From Collinsella sp. (lineage in GTDB: Bacteria > Actinomycetota > Coriobacteriia > Coriobacteriales > Coriobacteriaceae): a stretch of DNA of 64,000 bases. Positions 18,191 to 27,894 of the stretch are shown one piece after another. The notes under the pieces were generated by a model, which saw only the letters and a list, made by a program, of their open reading frames with translations, was not told the origin of the DNA and did no database searches. The stretch covers positions 16,409-80,408 of the forward strand of contig JAUMSH010000058.1 of NCBI GenBank assembly GCA_031292915.1, given 5' to 3'. Each line of letters begins with the position of its first letter. Within the stretch, counting starts at the first letter, position 1. A program made the position numbers and the translations under genes.

Positions 18191-20149
18191 CTACGACAGG
18201 AAAATCCTCGTCCTGCCGCATGCGTCAATGGCAACTGGCAGACGTGTACCGCCACGCTCGACCAGATAGCGTACCTGCCGACGACGCAAGCAGCCGCGGC
18301 AACGGACCTGTCCCGTCGCATCGGTGGCGCAGACGCCCTCGGCGGTCAGCAGGCAGTGCTCGCACACCATAAGCTCGGGACGGTCGGCGTCGACCGGACC
18401 CAAGACGCTGGGTTCAGCAGCCAGTTCGGCAATACGCTCCGCATCATTGCCGAGCAACTCGGCCGGCAAGTACACCCGCCCCGCACCGAGTCCGCGCAGC
18501 CAGGTAAACGTGGCCCGATTCGCGCAGAACACCGGCGCCGCCACGTCAAACGTCACGCCCAGCTCGCGAGCGATCACCACCTGTCCCAGGTTGCGGCAGA
18601 CGACGCGCCCGGCACGCTGTATCAGTGAGCGGGTCCAGTCAGCGTCACCCGTGCGGCACACCTCGTCAAGCACCACAACGGCGTCGGACAAATCAAGTTC
18701 TCCGCGCGGGTCGGCATCCATCAGCTGCCAAGCAAAAACCATGCGAGTGGGAACCGCGCACTCCACCAACTCCGTGGACGCACCGCCATCCACCGCAACG
18801 CCCTCAAAGGGCAGCACCTCAACGGCACGCGCAACGGGCGCAATCGCATCCGCCTCGGCCCGCATGCGCTCCAACACTGCCGCCGTCTGATCCAACACGC
18901 CGGCGCTGCGAATCAGGTACACCTCGCAGCCCACGTCCACTTTACGCTTACAATGCACGACGACGCGCTTCCCCGCTGCGGCATCCACCGGGCAGGGCAC
19001 CTGCGGCCAGCGCTTGGGCACATCGGGACGCGCGTCGACACCCGGATAGAACCGAATCTCGAGCGTGTCACCCGCCGCCACGGCGGCGTCGAGCTCAACG
19101 GTCACCTCTTCGTGGCCCACAGCGACCAAACGCCCCACGCGCACGCCCTGGTTAATTGCGCGCTCAAAGCTCATCAGCTCGGCACCCGAACGCCCTCGCA
19201 GGTACGCATCGGTAAACCCACGGTTAAACGACCTTCCCAGCTCGCGCTCAAGCTCTTCCACGGCACCGGGATCCCACGCGCCGTCGCACAGCATATCGAG
19301 TGCCCGGCGCCACACCCGCACCACGTTGAATACGTAATCGGGGTTCTTCATGCGCCCCTCGATCTTGAGCGACGCCACGCCGGCATCTACAAGCTCGGGC
19401 AGATGCGCAATACCCAGATAGTCGCGCGGGCACAACAGGCGATCCCCTTCGACGGCGACAACGCTCTGCCCCGCCTCGTCCACCAGGTCGTACGCCAGAC
19501 GGCACGGCTGCGTGCAGTCGCCGCGCATCGCCGAGCGCCCACGCCGCAGGGCCGAGAACTCGCACGCCCCCGAATAGCCGATGCAAATCGCACCGTGGCA
19601 GAATACCTCGATGGGCACGCCCGTGGCACATAGCGCCGCAATCTCGTCGACCGTCAGCTCGCGTGCCGTCGTCACGCGCTCGACCCCCAGCTCATCGGCG
19701 GCAAGCCGCACGGCGCCTTCGCTATGAACGCCCGCCTGCGTGGACAGGTGAATCTCGACCCCGGGAATCACCGCGCGCAGCGCGCAGGCCAGCCCGGCAT
19801 CGGCGACAATCAGAGCATCGGCGCCCAGCTCCAGTGCATGAGCTCCCAGCGCCACCGCGTCGGACAACTCATCGTCAAACACGAACACGTTGAGCGTCAC
19901 GTACACACGCACGCCATGGGCATGCGCCACGGCACAACCGCGCGCAAACTCGTCATCCGTAAAGCCATGGGCGCTCACGCGGGCGTTAAAGACGCCCAAC
20001 CCCGCATAGATGGCATCGGCACCCGCGGCGATGGCCGCAAGCATCTGGTCGAGCCCGCCCGCCGGCGCCAGCAGCTCGGGCAGCGCCGCACCGGCAGCAT
20101 CCAATCCAGTCTCGTATTGTCCGCTCGGCCCCATCGTCCGAATCGTCAT
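18191..20149 (-). CDS. Peptidase U32 family protein (RlhA/TrhP-like)
   Basis: 652 residues from the ATG at 20149, chosen over an upstream ATG at 20176 because TAAGGAGT lies 7 nt before it. The N-terminal half is the U32 barrel: LLAPAGGLDQMLAAIAAGADAIY, then EVFCHGAICIGYSGACEFSA and RGDCTQPCR, whose cysteines form the family's conserved iron-sulfur type cluster. C-terminal cysteines occur in CEHC and CRGC. Characterised relatives hydroxylate 23S rRNA C2501 (RlhA) or tRNA wobble uridine (TrhP), despite the peptidase name. The long form with a C-terminal domain is seen here; the exact RNA target is not known. Confidence 0.85.
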   Translation of the reverse strand: MTIRTMGPSGQYETGLDAAGAALPELLAPAGGLDQMLAAIAAGADAIYAGLGVFNARVSAHGFTDDEFARGCAVAHAHGVRVYVTLNVFVFDDELSDAVALGAHALELGADALIVADAGLACALRAVIPGVEIHLSTQAGVHSEGAVRLAADELGVERVTTARELTVDEIAALCATGVPIEVFCHGAICIGYSGACEFSALRRGRSAMRGDCTQPCRLAYDLVDEAGQSVVAVEGDRLLCPRDYLGIAHLPELVDAGVASLKIEGRMKNPDYVFNVVRVWRRALDMLCDGAWDPGAVEELERELGRSFNRGFTDAYLRGRSGAELMSFERAINQGVRVGRLVAVGHEEVTVELDAAVAAGDTLEIRFYPGVDARPDVPKRWPQVPCPVDAAAGKRVVVHCKRKVDVGCEVYLIRSAGVLDQTAAVLERMRAEADAIAPVARAVEVLPFEGVAVDGGASTELVECAVPTRMVFAWQLMDADPRGELDLSDAVVVLDEVCRTGDADWTRSLIQRAGRVVCRNLGQVVIARELGVTFDVAAPVFCANRATFTWLRGLGAGRVYLPAELLGNDAERIAELAAEPSVLGPVDADRPELMVCEHCLLTAEGVCATDATGQVRCRGCLRRRQVRYLVERGGTRLPVAIDACGRTRIFLS

Positions 20150-20311
20150 CGGCAAACTCCTTACCAAGGTATGCATTCACTCTGAAAAATGCCGTCTTCC
20201 AGCATACACGAGGCCTCGCGCGCCCCGTTTGGTTTATCGTGTAATAACTTATGTCCATCCTGCCCCGACGGCACATCCGCCGTCCGGCACGACATACCTG
20301 GAGGTCAATAT

Positions 20312-22510
20312 ATGGGTCCTCGCCAACGACAGGGACGCAGCCGTTCAAAGACGCATGCCCTGCCCATAATCCTGCTCTCGTTTTTGGGCTTTTTGCTTAT
20401 CGCGGGCGTGGCATTTGGCATCGGCATGGTCGGCAACGTCAACCGCTGGCTGTCCGATCTGCCCGACTACACCGACGCCAACGCGTATCTGGTGAGCGAG
20501 CCCACCGAGATCGTCGACTGCAACGGCAACAAGATCGCGAGCTTCTACACGCAAAACCGCAAGTCCATCACCAAGGACGAGGTCTCCCCCTACGTGCTGC
20601 AGGGCACCGTTGACGTCGAGGACGAGCGCTTCTACGAGCACGGCGGTATCGACCTGTGGGGTATCGCGCGTGCTGCGGTGGCAACCCTCGGCGGCGGGCA
20701 CGAAGGCGCCTCGACTATCACCCAGCAGCTGGTGCGCAACACCATCCTGCAGGAGGAGCAGTTCGACTCGACCATCGAGCGTAAGGTGCGCGAGGCCTAC
20801 ATCGCCATCAAGATGGAGGACATGTACTCCAAAGACGAGATCCTCATGATGTACCTCAACACCATCTATTACGGCCACGGCGCCTACGGTATTGAGGCCG
20901 CCGCCGAGACCTACCTGTCCAAGAGCGCCGCCGACCTCACCCTGAGCGAAGCCGCGCTGCTCATCGGCCTTCCCAACTCGCCTTCGCAGTACGACCCCAC
21001 GGTCAATCCCGACCTGGCACTGTCTCGCCGCAACAAGGTCCTCGACAACATGCTGCGCCTGGGTCACATCACCCAGGAGGAGCACGATGCCGCACAGGCC
21101 GAACCCATCACCCTCAACGTGACCGAGATTTCGGGCAGCGGCGTCGACGTATACTCGCAGCCCTACTTTGTCGCCTATGTCAAGCAGCTGCTGGAGCAGG
21201 AGTTCTCGACCGACGTGCTCTTTAAGGGCGGCCTGACCGTCAAGACCACCATCGACCCCACGATGCAGCAGGTGGCAGAGAATGCCGTCCGCGAGCAGCT
21301 CGACACGCTCTCACTCGACGGCCTGGACATGGGCATGGTCGTCGTCGACCCCAAGACCGGCTACATCAAGTGCATGGTGGGCGGCTATGACTACAACGCC
21401 GACGAGAACCACGTAAACCATGCCACGGCCAAGCGTCCCGTCGGCTCCACCTTTAAGGCCTTTACGCTGGCAACTGCCATCCAAAACGGCATGAACCCCA
21501 ACGTCACCCTCAACTGCAACTCGCCGCTCAAGGCCAAGGGCACCACGACCGAGGTCCAAAACTACGCCAACCATAGCTATGGCAACATCACGCTTAAGCA
21601 GGCGACGGCATACTCCTCCAACACCGGCTACATCCAGGTGGCGGAAGCCGTCGGCAACAGCAAGATCATCTCGCTCGTCAAAAAGCTCGGCATCGATCCC
21701 GCCAAGGACAACATCGAGGACGTTCCCGTCATGACCCTCGGCACCGGCTCGATCTCGCCGCTCGAGATGGCCGCCGCCTACGCGACGTTTGCCAACGGCG
21801 GCTACTATCGCCAGCCGATCGCCATCACCGAGATTGACTCTCGTACCGGTTCGGTGCTGTACCAGCACACGGACAATCCCTCACAGGTGCTTACCGAGGG
21901 CGAGGCCGCCGCGGTCACCGATGTTCTGTCCGGCGTCATGAAGGGCGGCGGTACGGGTGCTGCCGGCGCCCTGAGCGTCAACCAGCCCTATGCCGGCAAG
22001 ACGGGCACCACCGACAACACCACCAACCTGTGGTTCTGCGGCTATACCCCGCAGCTGGCGTGCGCCCTGTGGACCGGCTATTCCGCGGGCGAGATCCCCA
22101 TCCAAAAATACGGCACAGACCTGCTGGGCGACAGCACCAACCTGCCTGTCTTTAAGCGGTTTATGAACACCGTTCTGACCGGTACCGAGCGCGAGGAGTT
22201 TGCGACCGGAACGGCGCCCACCTACAAGAACAACAGCGTCTGGAAGTTCTACGGCACCAACAACACCAAGAAGACGGAGAACGACGACAAGGACGAGAAC
22301 GAGGACGAAGAGGAAACCACCACAACGACCACCACGACGACCACGACCACCGAGACCACGGGCGGCGACACCACCGGCGGCACCGGAACGACCGGTGGCT
22401 CGACGGGCGGCTCCACTGGTGGTTCGACCGGCGGCGATGGCGGCACGCCTACGCCTACGCCTACGCCCACTCCCGATCCCTCGCCCACGCCTGACGATAC
22501 GGTCGGCTAG
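20312..22510 (+). CDS. Bifunctional penicillin-binding protein (class A PBP1)
   Basis: A 732-residue membrane-anchored peptidoglycan synthase. It has a short basic cytosolic start, a membrane helix (about 17-40), then a GT51 glycosyltransferase domain with the catalytic Glu103 in DVEDERF and STITQQLVRN. The transpeptidase domain has STFK (Ser379-Lys382), SSN (435-437) and KTGT (563-566). The tail after about residue 650 is low complexity: an acidic Lys/Asp/Glu block, a run of 12 threonines, Gly/Thr repeats and PTPTPTPTP, probably spanning or contacting the wall. The ATG at 20312 is used because TGGAGG is 8 nt upstream; the upstream open extension is not credible. Confidence 0.94.
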   Translation: MGPRQRQGRSRSKTHALPIILLSFLGFLLIAGVAFGIGMVGNVNRWLSDLPDYTDANAYLVSEPTEIVDCNGNKIASFYTQNRKSITKDEVSPYVLQGTVDVEDERFYEHGGIDLWGIARAAVATLGGGHEGASTITQQLVRNTILQEEQFDSTIERKVREAYIAIKMEDMYSKDEILMMYLNTIYYGHGAYGIEAAAETYLSKSAADLTLSEAALLIGLPNSPSQYDPTVNPDLALSRRNKVLDNMLRLGHITQEEHDAAQAEPITLNVTEISGSGVDVYSQPYFVAYVKQLLEQEFSTDVLFKGGLTVKTTIDPTMQQVAENAVREQLDTLSLDGLDMGMVVVDPKTGYIKCMVGGYDYNADENHVNHATAKRPVGSTFKAFTLATAIQNGMNPNVTLNCNSPLKAKGTTTEVQNYANHSYGNITLKQATAYSSNTGYIQVAEAVGNSKIISLVKKLGIDPAKDNIEDVPVMTLGTGSISPLEMAAAYATFANGGYYRQPIAITEIDSRTGSVLYQHTDNPSQVLTEGEAAAVTDVLSGVMKGGGTGAAGALSVNQPYAGKTGTTDNTTNLWFCGYTPQLACALWTGYSAGEIPIQKYGTDLLGDSTNLPVFKRFMNTVLTGTEREEFATGTAPTYKNNSVWKFYGTNNTKKTENDDKDENEDEEETTTTTTTTTTTTETTGGDTTGGTGTTGGSTGGSTGGSTGGDGGTPTPTPTPTPDPSPTPDDTVG

Positions 22511-22533
22511 AAATTCATCCGGCCATAAGCAAC

Positions 22534-22573
22534 AAGGCCCCCGAGCAGCTTATTAAACTGCTCGGGGGCCTTT
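22534..22573 (+). terminator. Terminator after PBP1
   Basis: Perfect 15-bp stem AAGGCCCCCGAGCAG / CTGCTCGGGGGCCTT with a 9-nt loop, then TTAGTTT. Positioned 23 nt after the stop. Confidence 0.9.
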
Positions 22574-22698
22574 TAGTTTAAAGCGACCTGGTGAGCGTTC
22601 TTTATACCGGCAAACAAAAAGGGGGTACCGACCAACGTCGATACCTCTTACAAGCCACTATGTCAGTTCACGCAGTGCCGAGCGCACGACCCGCACGC

Positions 22699-23136
22699 CT
22701 ACTTGCGAGAATTGCTCAGCTTATTGATCAGCGCCTCGAGACGCTCGCCGTCCTCGGCCGTCTGGGCAATGACCAAAATCGTATCGTTGCCGGCAAGCGA
22801 GCCAAGCACATCGGGCAACTCTGCCGCATCAACGGCGGCGGCGATGCCGGAAGCCGTGCCAGGCTGAGCCTTGATCATAACCAGATTATCGGTACGCAGA
22901 ACGCCCGTAACGAGCTCGGAAACCATACGCTGCAGGTGCAGGTCCTCTGCCAGAACATAGATGCCCTCAGGGAGCTTACGCAGCCCCATGTCGGCAATAT
23001 CGCGAGAGACAGTCGCCTGCGTGCAATCAAAGCCCATAGCGCGGAGCTCATCGACCAGCACGCGCTGCGTGCGGACGTCCTTATTGCGCACAATATCTCT
23101 AATGGCATCCTGGCGCCCATTGCGTTTTTTAGCCAT
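22699..23136 (-). CDS. argR: Arginine repressor
   Basis: A 145-residue ArgR: an N-terminal winged helix (RQDAIRDIVRNKDVRTQRVLVDEL...QATVSRDIADMGL) and a C-terminal oligomerisation/arginine-binding domain (PGTASGIAAAVDAAELPDVLGSLAGNDTILVI). The ATG at 23136 follows GAGAGAGGG and gives the family length; the longer frame start is unlikely. It would repress arginine synthesis and activate catabolism. No arginine biosynthesis genes are adjacent, so it acts in trans; a palindrome just upstream may be an autoregulatory site. Confidence 0.95.
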   Translation of the reverse strand: MAKKRNGRQDAIRDIVRNKDVRTQRVLVDELRAMGFDCTQATVSRDIADMGLRKLPEGIYVLAEDLHLQRMVSELVTGVLRTDNLVMIKAQPGTASGIAAAVDAAELPDVLGSLAGNDTILVIAQTAEDGERLEALINKLSNSRK

Positions 23137-23169
23137 ACAAACCCTCTCTCCAAAAGATGGCGGAGACAA

Positions 23170-23184
23170 TCAATCAGTGATTGA
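23170..23184. promoter_or_regulatory. Palindrome upstream of argR
   Basis: Perfect 7-1-7 palindrome TCAATCA-G-TGATTGA, 33 bases upstream of the argR start, followed by an AT-rich stretch. It is not a canonical ARG box but is well placed as an operator. Confidence 0.4.
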
Positions 23185-23268
23185 ATAGTTTAACGCTATT
23201 TGAAGGCTTTTGTGTATAAGAACGCGTTTCGAAACAATTCTATGCAAGTTTGTTTCGTAATGAGCCGT

Positions 23269-24309
23269 TTAGGCGGTTTTTGCGCCCGTCCGGTTAAGAA
23301 AAGCTGCCAGATGCGTACACATCACGCAGCGCGCGGGCTTGGCGCTGGCAATCGGCCCAAACAACAGACCAAGTCCCCGATGGTTGTCCTTGAGCGCGGC
23401 GACCATCTGACGGGTTCGAGGCGCATCGAGCATATCACGCATGCGGGCGGAACGCTCGATTGACGACAACCCATGCGGGCTCAGGCACAAATTCTCGATG
23501 CAGGCGACCAGTCCGGCAAAGTAGAACTTTTGGCTTGCCAGCTTGAGCCGACCACCGCTATCTGCTTCCGAGAGTGAGTCCGCAAGCTCGTCGAGTGCTC
23601 GGATGTCATCGGATACCTTGGCATACATGGTGGGATCAAAGGCATCTGTAAGCTTAGGTGCCGCGGCGTGGAAACAAGCGTCGCCGCAGCCGGAGACGCG
23701 CTGCGCCCGCGAGAGCGCGCACGCCATAAACCCAACTGTGCGAAACACCTTGTCGCACAAAAGGCATGCCTCAAACAGCGAGCGGCTGTACATCACGCCA
23801 GAGGTCTGAGCGACTAGGCCGCCTAAAATCAACTGGGACAGCCCGGTCACCATCGAAGACTTGTCTTCAATGACAATAGGGGCAACATCCAAGACGCGCG
23901 AATGGCGCTCTCGATGTGCATCATAGCGGTCGAGCGACACCGTGGGGAACACTATGTCTGCCGCAGTATCGCACGCGATATCGACCATCTTGGAAAGGGA
24001 CTGCGGAGCTAACCACTCATCGGCGTTCATAGCGATGATTTGAGAGCCACGCGAGGCAGCAAAACCGGCACGAAGACAAGCACCGCGCTTCGCGTCCTCG
24101 ACGTCAATCAAATCAATATGGATGTCCCTGTCGGCAGCAACTTGAAGCGAATGGCGCACACCGGGCGCAGCATCGCGGCAGACAACGACAATCTGCAAAT
24201 CGTAGAGGTCTTGGTTCTGGATACTCTCGAGCGCACGCATCGCATAGCTGGGCGAACCTTCTACCACAAGGATCACCGAAAGTCGCGGATGCGAGCCACG
24301 TCGAACCAA
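23269..24309 (-). CDS. Family 2-like glycosyltransferase
   Basis: A 346-residue GT-A fold protein. The start SVILVVEGSPSYAMRALESIQNQDLYDLQIVVV is the nucleotide-sugar binding fold of GT2 enzymes, and MNADEWLAP stands at the position of the usual DxD metal motif. There are no membrane segments, so it is probably cytosolic or peripheral. The C-terminal half is unfamiliar and cysteine-rich. No polysaccharide cluster surrounds it, so acceptor and sugar are unknown. The first ATG at 24309 is used; no strong ribosome site is seen. Confidence 0.75.
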   Translation of the reverse strand: MVRRGSHPRLSVILVVEGSPSYAMRALESIQNQDLYDLQIVVVCRDAAPGVRHSLQVAADRDIHIDLIDVEDAKRGACLRAGFAASRGSQIIAMNADEWLAPQSLSKMVDIACDTAADIVFPTVSLDRYDAHRERHSRVLDVAPIVIEDKSSMVTGLSQLILGGLVAQTSGVMYSRSLFEACLLCDKVFRTVGFMACALSRAQRVSGCGDACFHAAAPKLTDAFDPTMYAKVSDDIRALDELADSLSEADSGGRLKLASQKFYFAGLVACIENLCLSPHGLSSIERSARMRDMLDAPRTRQMVAALKDNHRGLGLLFGPIASAKPARCVMCTHLAAFLNRTGAKTA

Positions 24310-24470
24310 GTTATCCGTCCTCTCGACAGCAATGAATCAAACCGTGGTTCATGGTACACCCCGGCAATAAAAGCAATGAGACACCAGTTGTATTGCACGT
24401 CAAGAACAGATGTTGCACACGCGCAGCCCACAGATGACAGGTGTCGACGCACGACGCGTCGAGCCCTCCC

Positions 24471-25295
24471 CTAGTCGAGCACGACAAGCTCGGCGGGATC
24501 GTAATCCACGCCCATAAACGTAAGGCCGCAGGCAGGAGCCGTGGGGCCCGCAGCGGTACGGTCGCAAGCATCGATGACCTCGCGCATCCACTCGGGTTCA
24601 CGGCGATGCATGCCAATCTCGACAAGCGTGCCCACGATCGTGCGGACCATCGAATGCAGAAACGCATTGCCCTCGATGGTAAACGTCAGGATGTCCTCGC
24701 CAAACGCAACCTCATGGCCAAACTCGGCACGCATCACGCAGCGATGCGTGAGCTTGCCAACGGCAGACGCCACCTTGCAAAAGCTCTTAAAGTCCTGCTC
24801 ACCCAAAAGCGCGGGACAGGCCGCAGACATGGCCTCGACGTCCAAGGGATAGCGATGCCACCACACGGCACCGCGGGACAGCACGGGGCGCGCGTCGCGA
24901 TCGGCAATACGGTACGTATACGTACGGGAACGCGCATCAAAGCGTGCAGAAAAGCCTTTACGGGCCTTGTAGACCTCGTTTATGGCGATATCTTTGGGCA
25001 GGAGGGCATCCATAGCCCTCAGCCACCTACGGCGCGTCAAAGCCAACTCCGCGTCCGTTACGGGCACGCTGATGAACTGAGCCACGGCATGTACGCCGGC
25101 ATCGGTACGCCCCGCACACGTCAGGTCGATCGGACGGCGCAGGAGCGTCTCGATAGCGCGGCGCAGCTCGCCCGCAACCGTCGTCTGTCCAGGCTGCTCG
25201 GCAAAGCCGCTATAGGACGAGCCATCGTAGGCCACGCGGAAAACGAGCGTGGCGTCGAGCTCGGGAATCGAATTGAAATCAGACGGCGCGGTCAT
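24471..25295 (-). CDS. truA: tRNA pseudouridine(38-40) synthase TruA
   Basis: A 274-residue enzyme that isomerises uridines 38-40 in the tRNA anticodon stem. The catalytic motif AGRTDAGVHA is present, with the N-terminal FRVAYDGSSYSGFAEQPGQTTVAGEL and the C-terminal FLHSMVRTIVGTLVEIG. The ATG at 25295 follows GGGAG by 7 nt; a TTG 15 nt upstream is not needed. It lies downstream of rplQ on the same strand, a common linkage, but a strong terminator separates the two. Confidence 0.96.
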   Translation of the reverse strand: MTAPSDFNSIPELDATLVFRVAYDGSSYSGFAEQPGQTTVAGELRRAIETLLRRPIDLTCAGRTDAGVHAVAQFISVPVTDAELALTRRRWLRAMDALLPKDIAINEVYKARKGFSARFDARSRTYTYRIADRDARPVLSRGAVWWHRYPLDVEAMSAACPALLGEQDFKSFCKVASAVGKLTHRCVMRAEFGHEVAFGEDILTFTIEGNAFLHSMVRTIVGTLVEIGMHRREPEWMREVIDACDRTAAGPTAPACGLTFMGVDYDPAELVVLD

Positions 25296-25330
25296 GGGCG
25301 CTCCCAACAAACAATCAACGGTATCGCGAC

Positions 25331-25361
25331 AAAAAAAGAGGGGTACGCGAACGTACCCCTC
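25331..25361 (-). terminator. Terminator at the end of the ribosomal operon
   Basis: Perfect 10-bp stem GAGGGGTACG / CGTACCCCTC with a 4-nt loop and a seven-T run on the minus strand, 26 nt after the rplQ stop. A textbook intrinsic terminator ending the spc-alpha transcript. Confidence 0.95.
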
Positions 25362-25387
25362 GAATATAGCCTATGCAGACGGATTGT

Positions 25388-25855
25388 CTACTCAGCGGTC
25401 TCCTCAGCAGGAGCCTCCTCGACAGCCTCGACCTTCTTGGGAGCAGCGGCCTTCTTGGGGGCCGGAGCAGCCTTCTTGGCCTTAGGCGTGCAAGGCTCGG
25501 TGACGAGCTCCATGATAACGATGGGAGCGTTGTCGCCCTTACGGTTACCGAGCTTCATGATGCGGGTGTAACCGCCGTTGCGGTCCTGCCACATGCCCTG
25601 GGCAGCCTTGTCGAAAATCTCGGCAACGAGCTGCTTATCGCCGAGCTTGGCGATGGCCAGACGACGAGAGTGCAGGTCGCCCTTCTTGGCCCAGGTGATG
25701 ATCGGATCGACGACCGAACGCAGCGCCTTAGCGCGGGTCTCGGTGGTCTTGATGCGGTCGTTCTCGAAGAGGGCCTTGGCCAGGCTCTTCTTCATGGCCT
25801 TGGTGTGGCTCGCATCGGTGCCGAGCTTCAGGCCCTTCTTAACGTTATGACGCAT
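25388..25855 (-). CDS. rplQ: 50S ribosomal protein L17
   Basis: 155 residues beginning MRHNVKKGLKLGTDASHTKAM, the L17 signature, then the RIKTTETRAKALR stretch. The core ends near residue 118; the last 35 or so are an Ala/Lys/Pro/Glu-rich tail (KKAAPAPKKAAAPKK...EEAPAEETAE), an extension common in actinobacterial L17. Last gene of the ribosomal run, followed by the terminator. Confidence 0.97.
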   Translation of the reverse strand: MRHNVKKGLKLGTDASHTKAMKKSLAKALFENDRIKTTETRAKALRSVVDPIITWAKKGDLHSRRLAIAKLGDKQLVAEIFDKAAQGMWQDRNGGYTRIMKLGNRKGDNAPIVIMELVTEPCTPKAKKAAPAPKKAAAPKKVEAVEEAPAEETAE

Positions 25856-25885
25856 GGTCTAGTTTCTCCTCAAATATGCGAAGCA

Positions 25886-26827
25886 TTAAGCCTTCAGGCT
25901 CAGGCCCATGGACTCAAGCTTGTCCTTCACTTCCTCGATCGACTTAACACCGAAGTTACGGATGTTGAGCAGATCGTTCTCCGAGAACTCAACGAGCTGA
26001 CGGACCGAGTGAATGCTGGCGCGCTTAAGGCAGTTGTAGGAACGGACGGAAAGGTCCAGATCCTCGATCTGCTTGTCCAGCTCGGCGTTGTCGTTGGTGA
26101 CCTCGGGAGCGAAGATCGAAGCCTCCTCCTCGACCTCGGGGGTCTCGGCAAGGTTCATAAAGGCGGCCATATGCTGGTTGATGATATTGGCAGCCTGGAC
26201 CACGGCGTCGCGCGGAGCGATGGAGCCGTTGGTCTCGATCTCGAGGACAAGGCGGTCGTAGTCGGTGTGCTGACCGACGCGGCAAGCCTCAACGAGCTTG
26301 GCGCAACGGGAAACCGGCGAGTACAGCGAGTCGACGTGGATCACACCGATGGGATCGTTGTCGCGCTTGTTGGCCTCGCCAGAAACATAGCCGCGGCCAT
26401 AGCCGATGCGCATGCTCATGGTGAGATGGCCACCCTCGGTGAGCGTAGCGATGTGTTGCTCGGGGTTGACCAGCTCAAACTCGGACGGAATAAAGAAGTC
26501 CGCACCGGTGACCTCGCAGGGGCCGTCAACCGAGATGGTGGCGGTCGCCTCGTCGGTCGTGCCGAGAGCCCTGAAGACAAGACCCTTGACATTCAGGACG
26601 ATGTCGGTGACATCCTCGACCATGTTAGGGATGGTCATGAACTCGTGCTGCGCACCATCGATCTGAATAGCCTCGACGGCGGCACCCTCGAGCGAGGACA
26701 GAAGAACGCGACGAAGGGAGTTACCCAGCGTATCGCCGTAGCCACGCTCGAGCGGCTCGACGGAGACACGAGCAGACGTCTCGTTGATCTCTTCGACCTG
26801 AACCTGAGGCCTAATGAATTCTGACAT
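25886..26827 (-). CDS. rpoA: RNA polymerase alpha subunit
   Basis: 313 residues with the N-terminal assembly domain (GYGDTLGNSLRRVLLSSLEGAAV) and the C-terminal DNA-binding domain (IEDLDLSVRSYNCLKRA...LLNIRNFGVKSIEEVKDKL). Full length and intact. It sits between rpsD and rplQ as in most bacteria. Confidence 0.98.
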   Translation of the reverse strand: MSEFIRPQVQVEEINETSARVSVEPLERGYGDTLGNSLRRVLLSSLEGAAVEAIQIDGAQHEFMTIPNMVEDVTDIVLNVKGLVFRALGTTDEATATISVDGPCEVTGADFFIPSEFELVNPEQHIATLTEGGHLTMSMRIGYGRGYVSGEANKRDNDPIGVIHVDSLYSPVSRCAKLVEACRVGQHTDYDRLVLEIETNGSIAPRDAVVQAANIINQHMAAFMNLAETPEVEEEASIFAPEVTNDNAELDKQIEDLDLSVRSYNCLKRASIHSVRQLVEFSENDLLNIRNFGVKSIEEVKDKLESMGLSLKA

Positions 26828-26859
26828 GTATTACCTCCAGCCTCAGCAGCCCGGATGGA

Positions 26860-27456
26860 CTACTTAGAGTAGAGCTCGACGATGAGCTGCTCGTTGATAT
26901 CACCGCTGATCTGCTCACGCGTCGGCAGAGCGAGCACGTTACCAGACAGCTTCTCGATATCGACCTCAAGCCAGCCAGGGACCTCAAAGCGCTCGGAGGA
27001 AATCAGGGCCTCCTTGATGGGGAGGAGGTCACGGAACTTCTCGCCGACAGCGACAACGTCGCCGGCCTTGACGCGGTAGGACGGGATGTCCACGCGCTTG
27101 CCGTTCACGGTGAAGTGACCGTGACGGACGGACTGACGAGCCTCTTTGCGGGTGCGGGCGAAGCCAAGACGGAAGACGACGTTGTCGAGGCGAGACTCAA
27201 GGATGATCATGAGGTTCTCACCGGTGACGCCGTTCATCTTACGGGCCTTGTTGAAGTAGCCGTGGAACTGCTTCTCCAGAACGCCATAGATGAACTTGAC
27301 CTTCTGCTTCTCGCGCAGCTGCATGCCGTACTCAGATTCCTTGCGACGGCGCTTGGGCTGACGGATAGATTCCTTCTTGCTGCTGTAACCGAGCTCAGCG
27401 GGATCGATCCCGAGCTGACGGCAGCGCTTAAGAACAGGAGTCCTGTCGATTGCCAT
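26860..27456 (-). CDS. rpsD: 30S ribosomal protein S4
   Basis: 198 residues. RTPVLKRCRQLGIDPAELG at the start, and the S4 RNA-binding domain with LESRLDNVVFRLGFARTRKEARQ and VRHGHFTVNGKRV. Cysteine content is low, so this is the zinc-free type. Primary 16S rRNA binder and, in many bacteria, translational regulator of this operon. Confidence 0.97.
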   Translation of the reverse strand: MAIDRTPVLKRCRQLGIDPAELGYSSKKESIRQPKRRRKESEYGMQLREKQKVKFIYGVLEKQFHGYFNKARKMNGVTGENLMIILESRLDNVVFRLGFARTRKEARQSVRHGHFTVNGKRVDIPSYRVKAGDVVAVGEKFRDLLPIKEALISSERFEVPGWLEVDIEKLSGNVLALPTREQISGDINEQLIVELYSK

Positions 27457-27475
27457 ATTGATACGATCCTTTCAG

Positions 27476-27880
27476 TTACACGCGGCGACGCTTCTTGGGG
27501 CGGCAGCCGTTGTGCGGAATGGGGGTCTTGTCCTGGATGCTCGAGACCTCGAGGCCAGCAGCCTGGAGGGAGCGGATGGCGGTCTCACGACCGGAGCCGG
27601 GGCCCTTGACGAAGACGGAAACCTTCTTCATACCGTGCTCCATGGCCTGCTTGGCAGCAGCCTCGGCAGCCATCTGGGCAGCGAACGGCGTGGACTTACG
27701 GGAGCCCTTGAAGCCCACCTGGCCAGCCGACTTCCAGGAAATGACGTTGCCCTGGGGATCGGTGATCGAAACGATCGTGTTGTTGAACGTAGAACGAATG
27801 TGAGCCTGGCCCACGGAAATGTTCTTACGGTCCGCGCGCTTCAGACGGGCAGCGCGAACGTTCTTCTTAGCAGTAGCCAT
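27476..27880 (-). CDS. rpsK: 30S ribosomal protein S11
   Basis: 134 residues with the [21 protein letters not shown] and [15 protein letters not shown] segments typical of S11. Basic N-terminus. Spacing to rpsM upstream is 14 nt. Confidence 0.97.
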   Translation of the reverse strand: MATAKKNVRAARLKRADRKNISVGQAHIRSTFNNTIVSITDPQGNVISWKSAGQVGFKGSRKSTPFAAQMAAEAAAKQAMEHGMKKVSVFVKGPGSGRETAIRSLQAAGLEVSSIQDKTPIPHNGCRPKKRRRV

Positions 27881-27894
27881 CTATCTAGCGCTCC

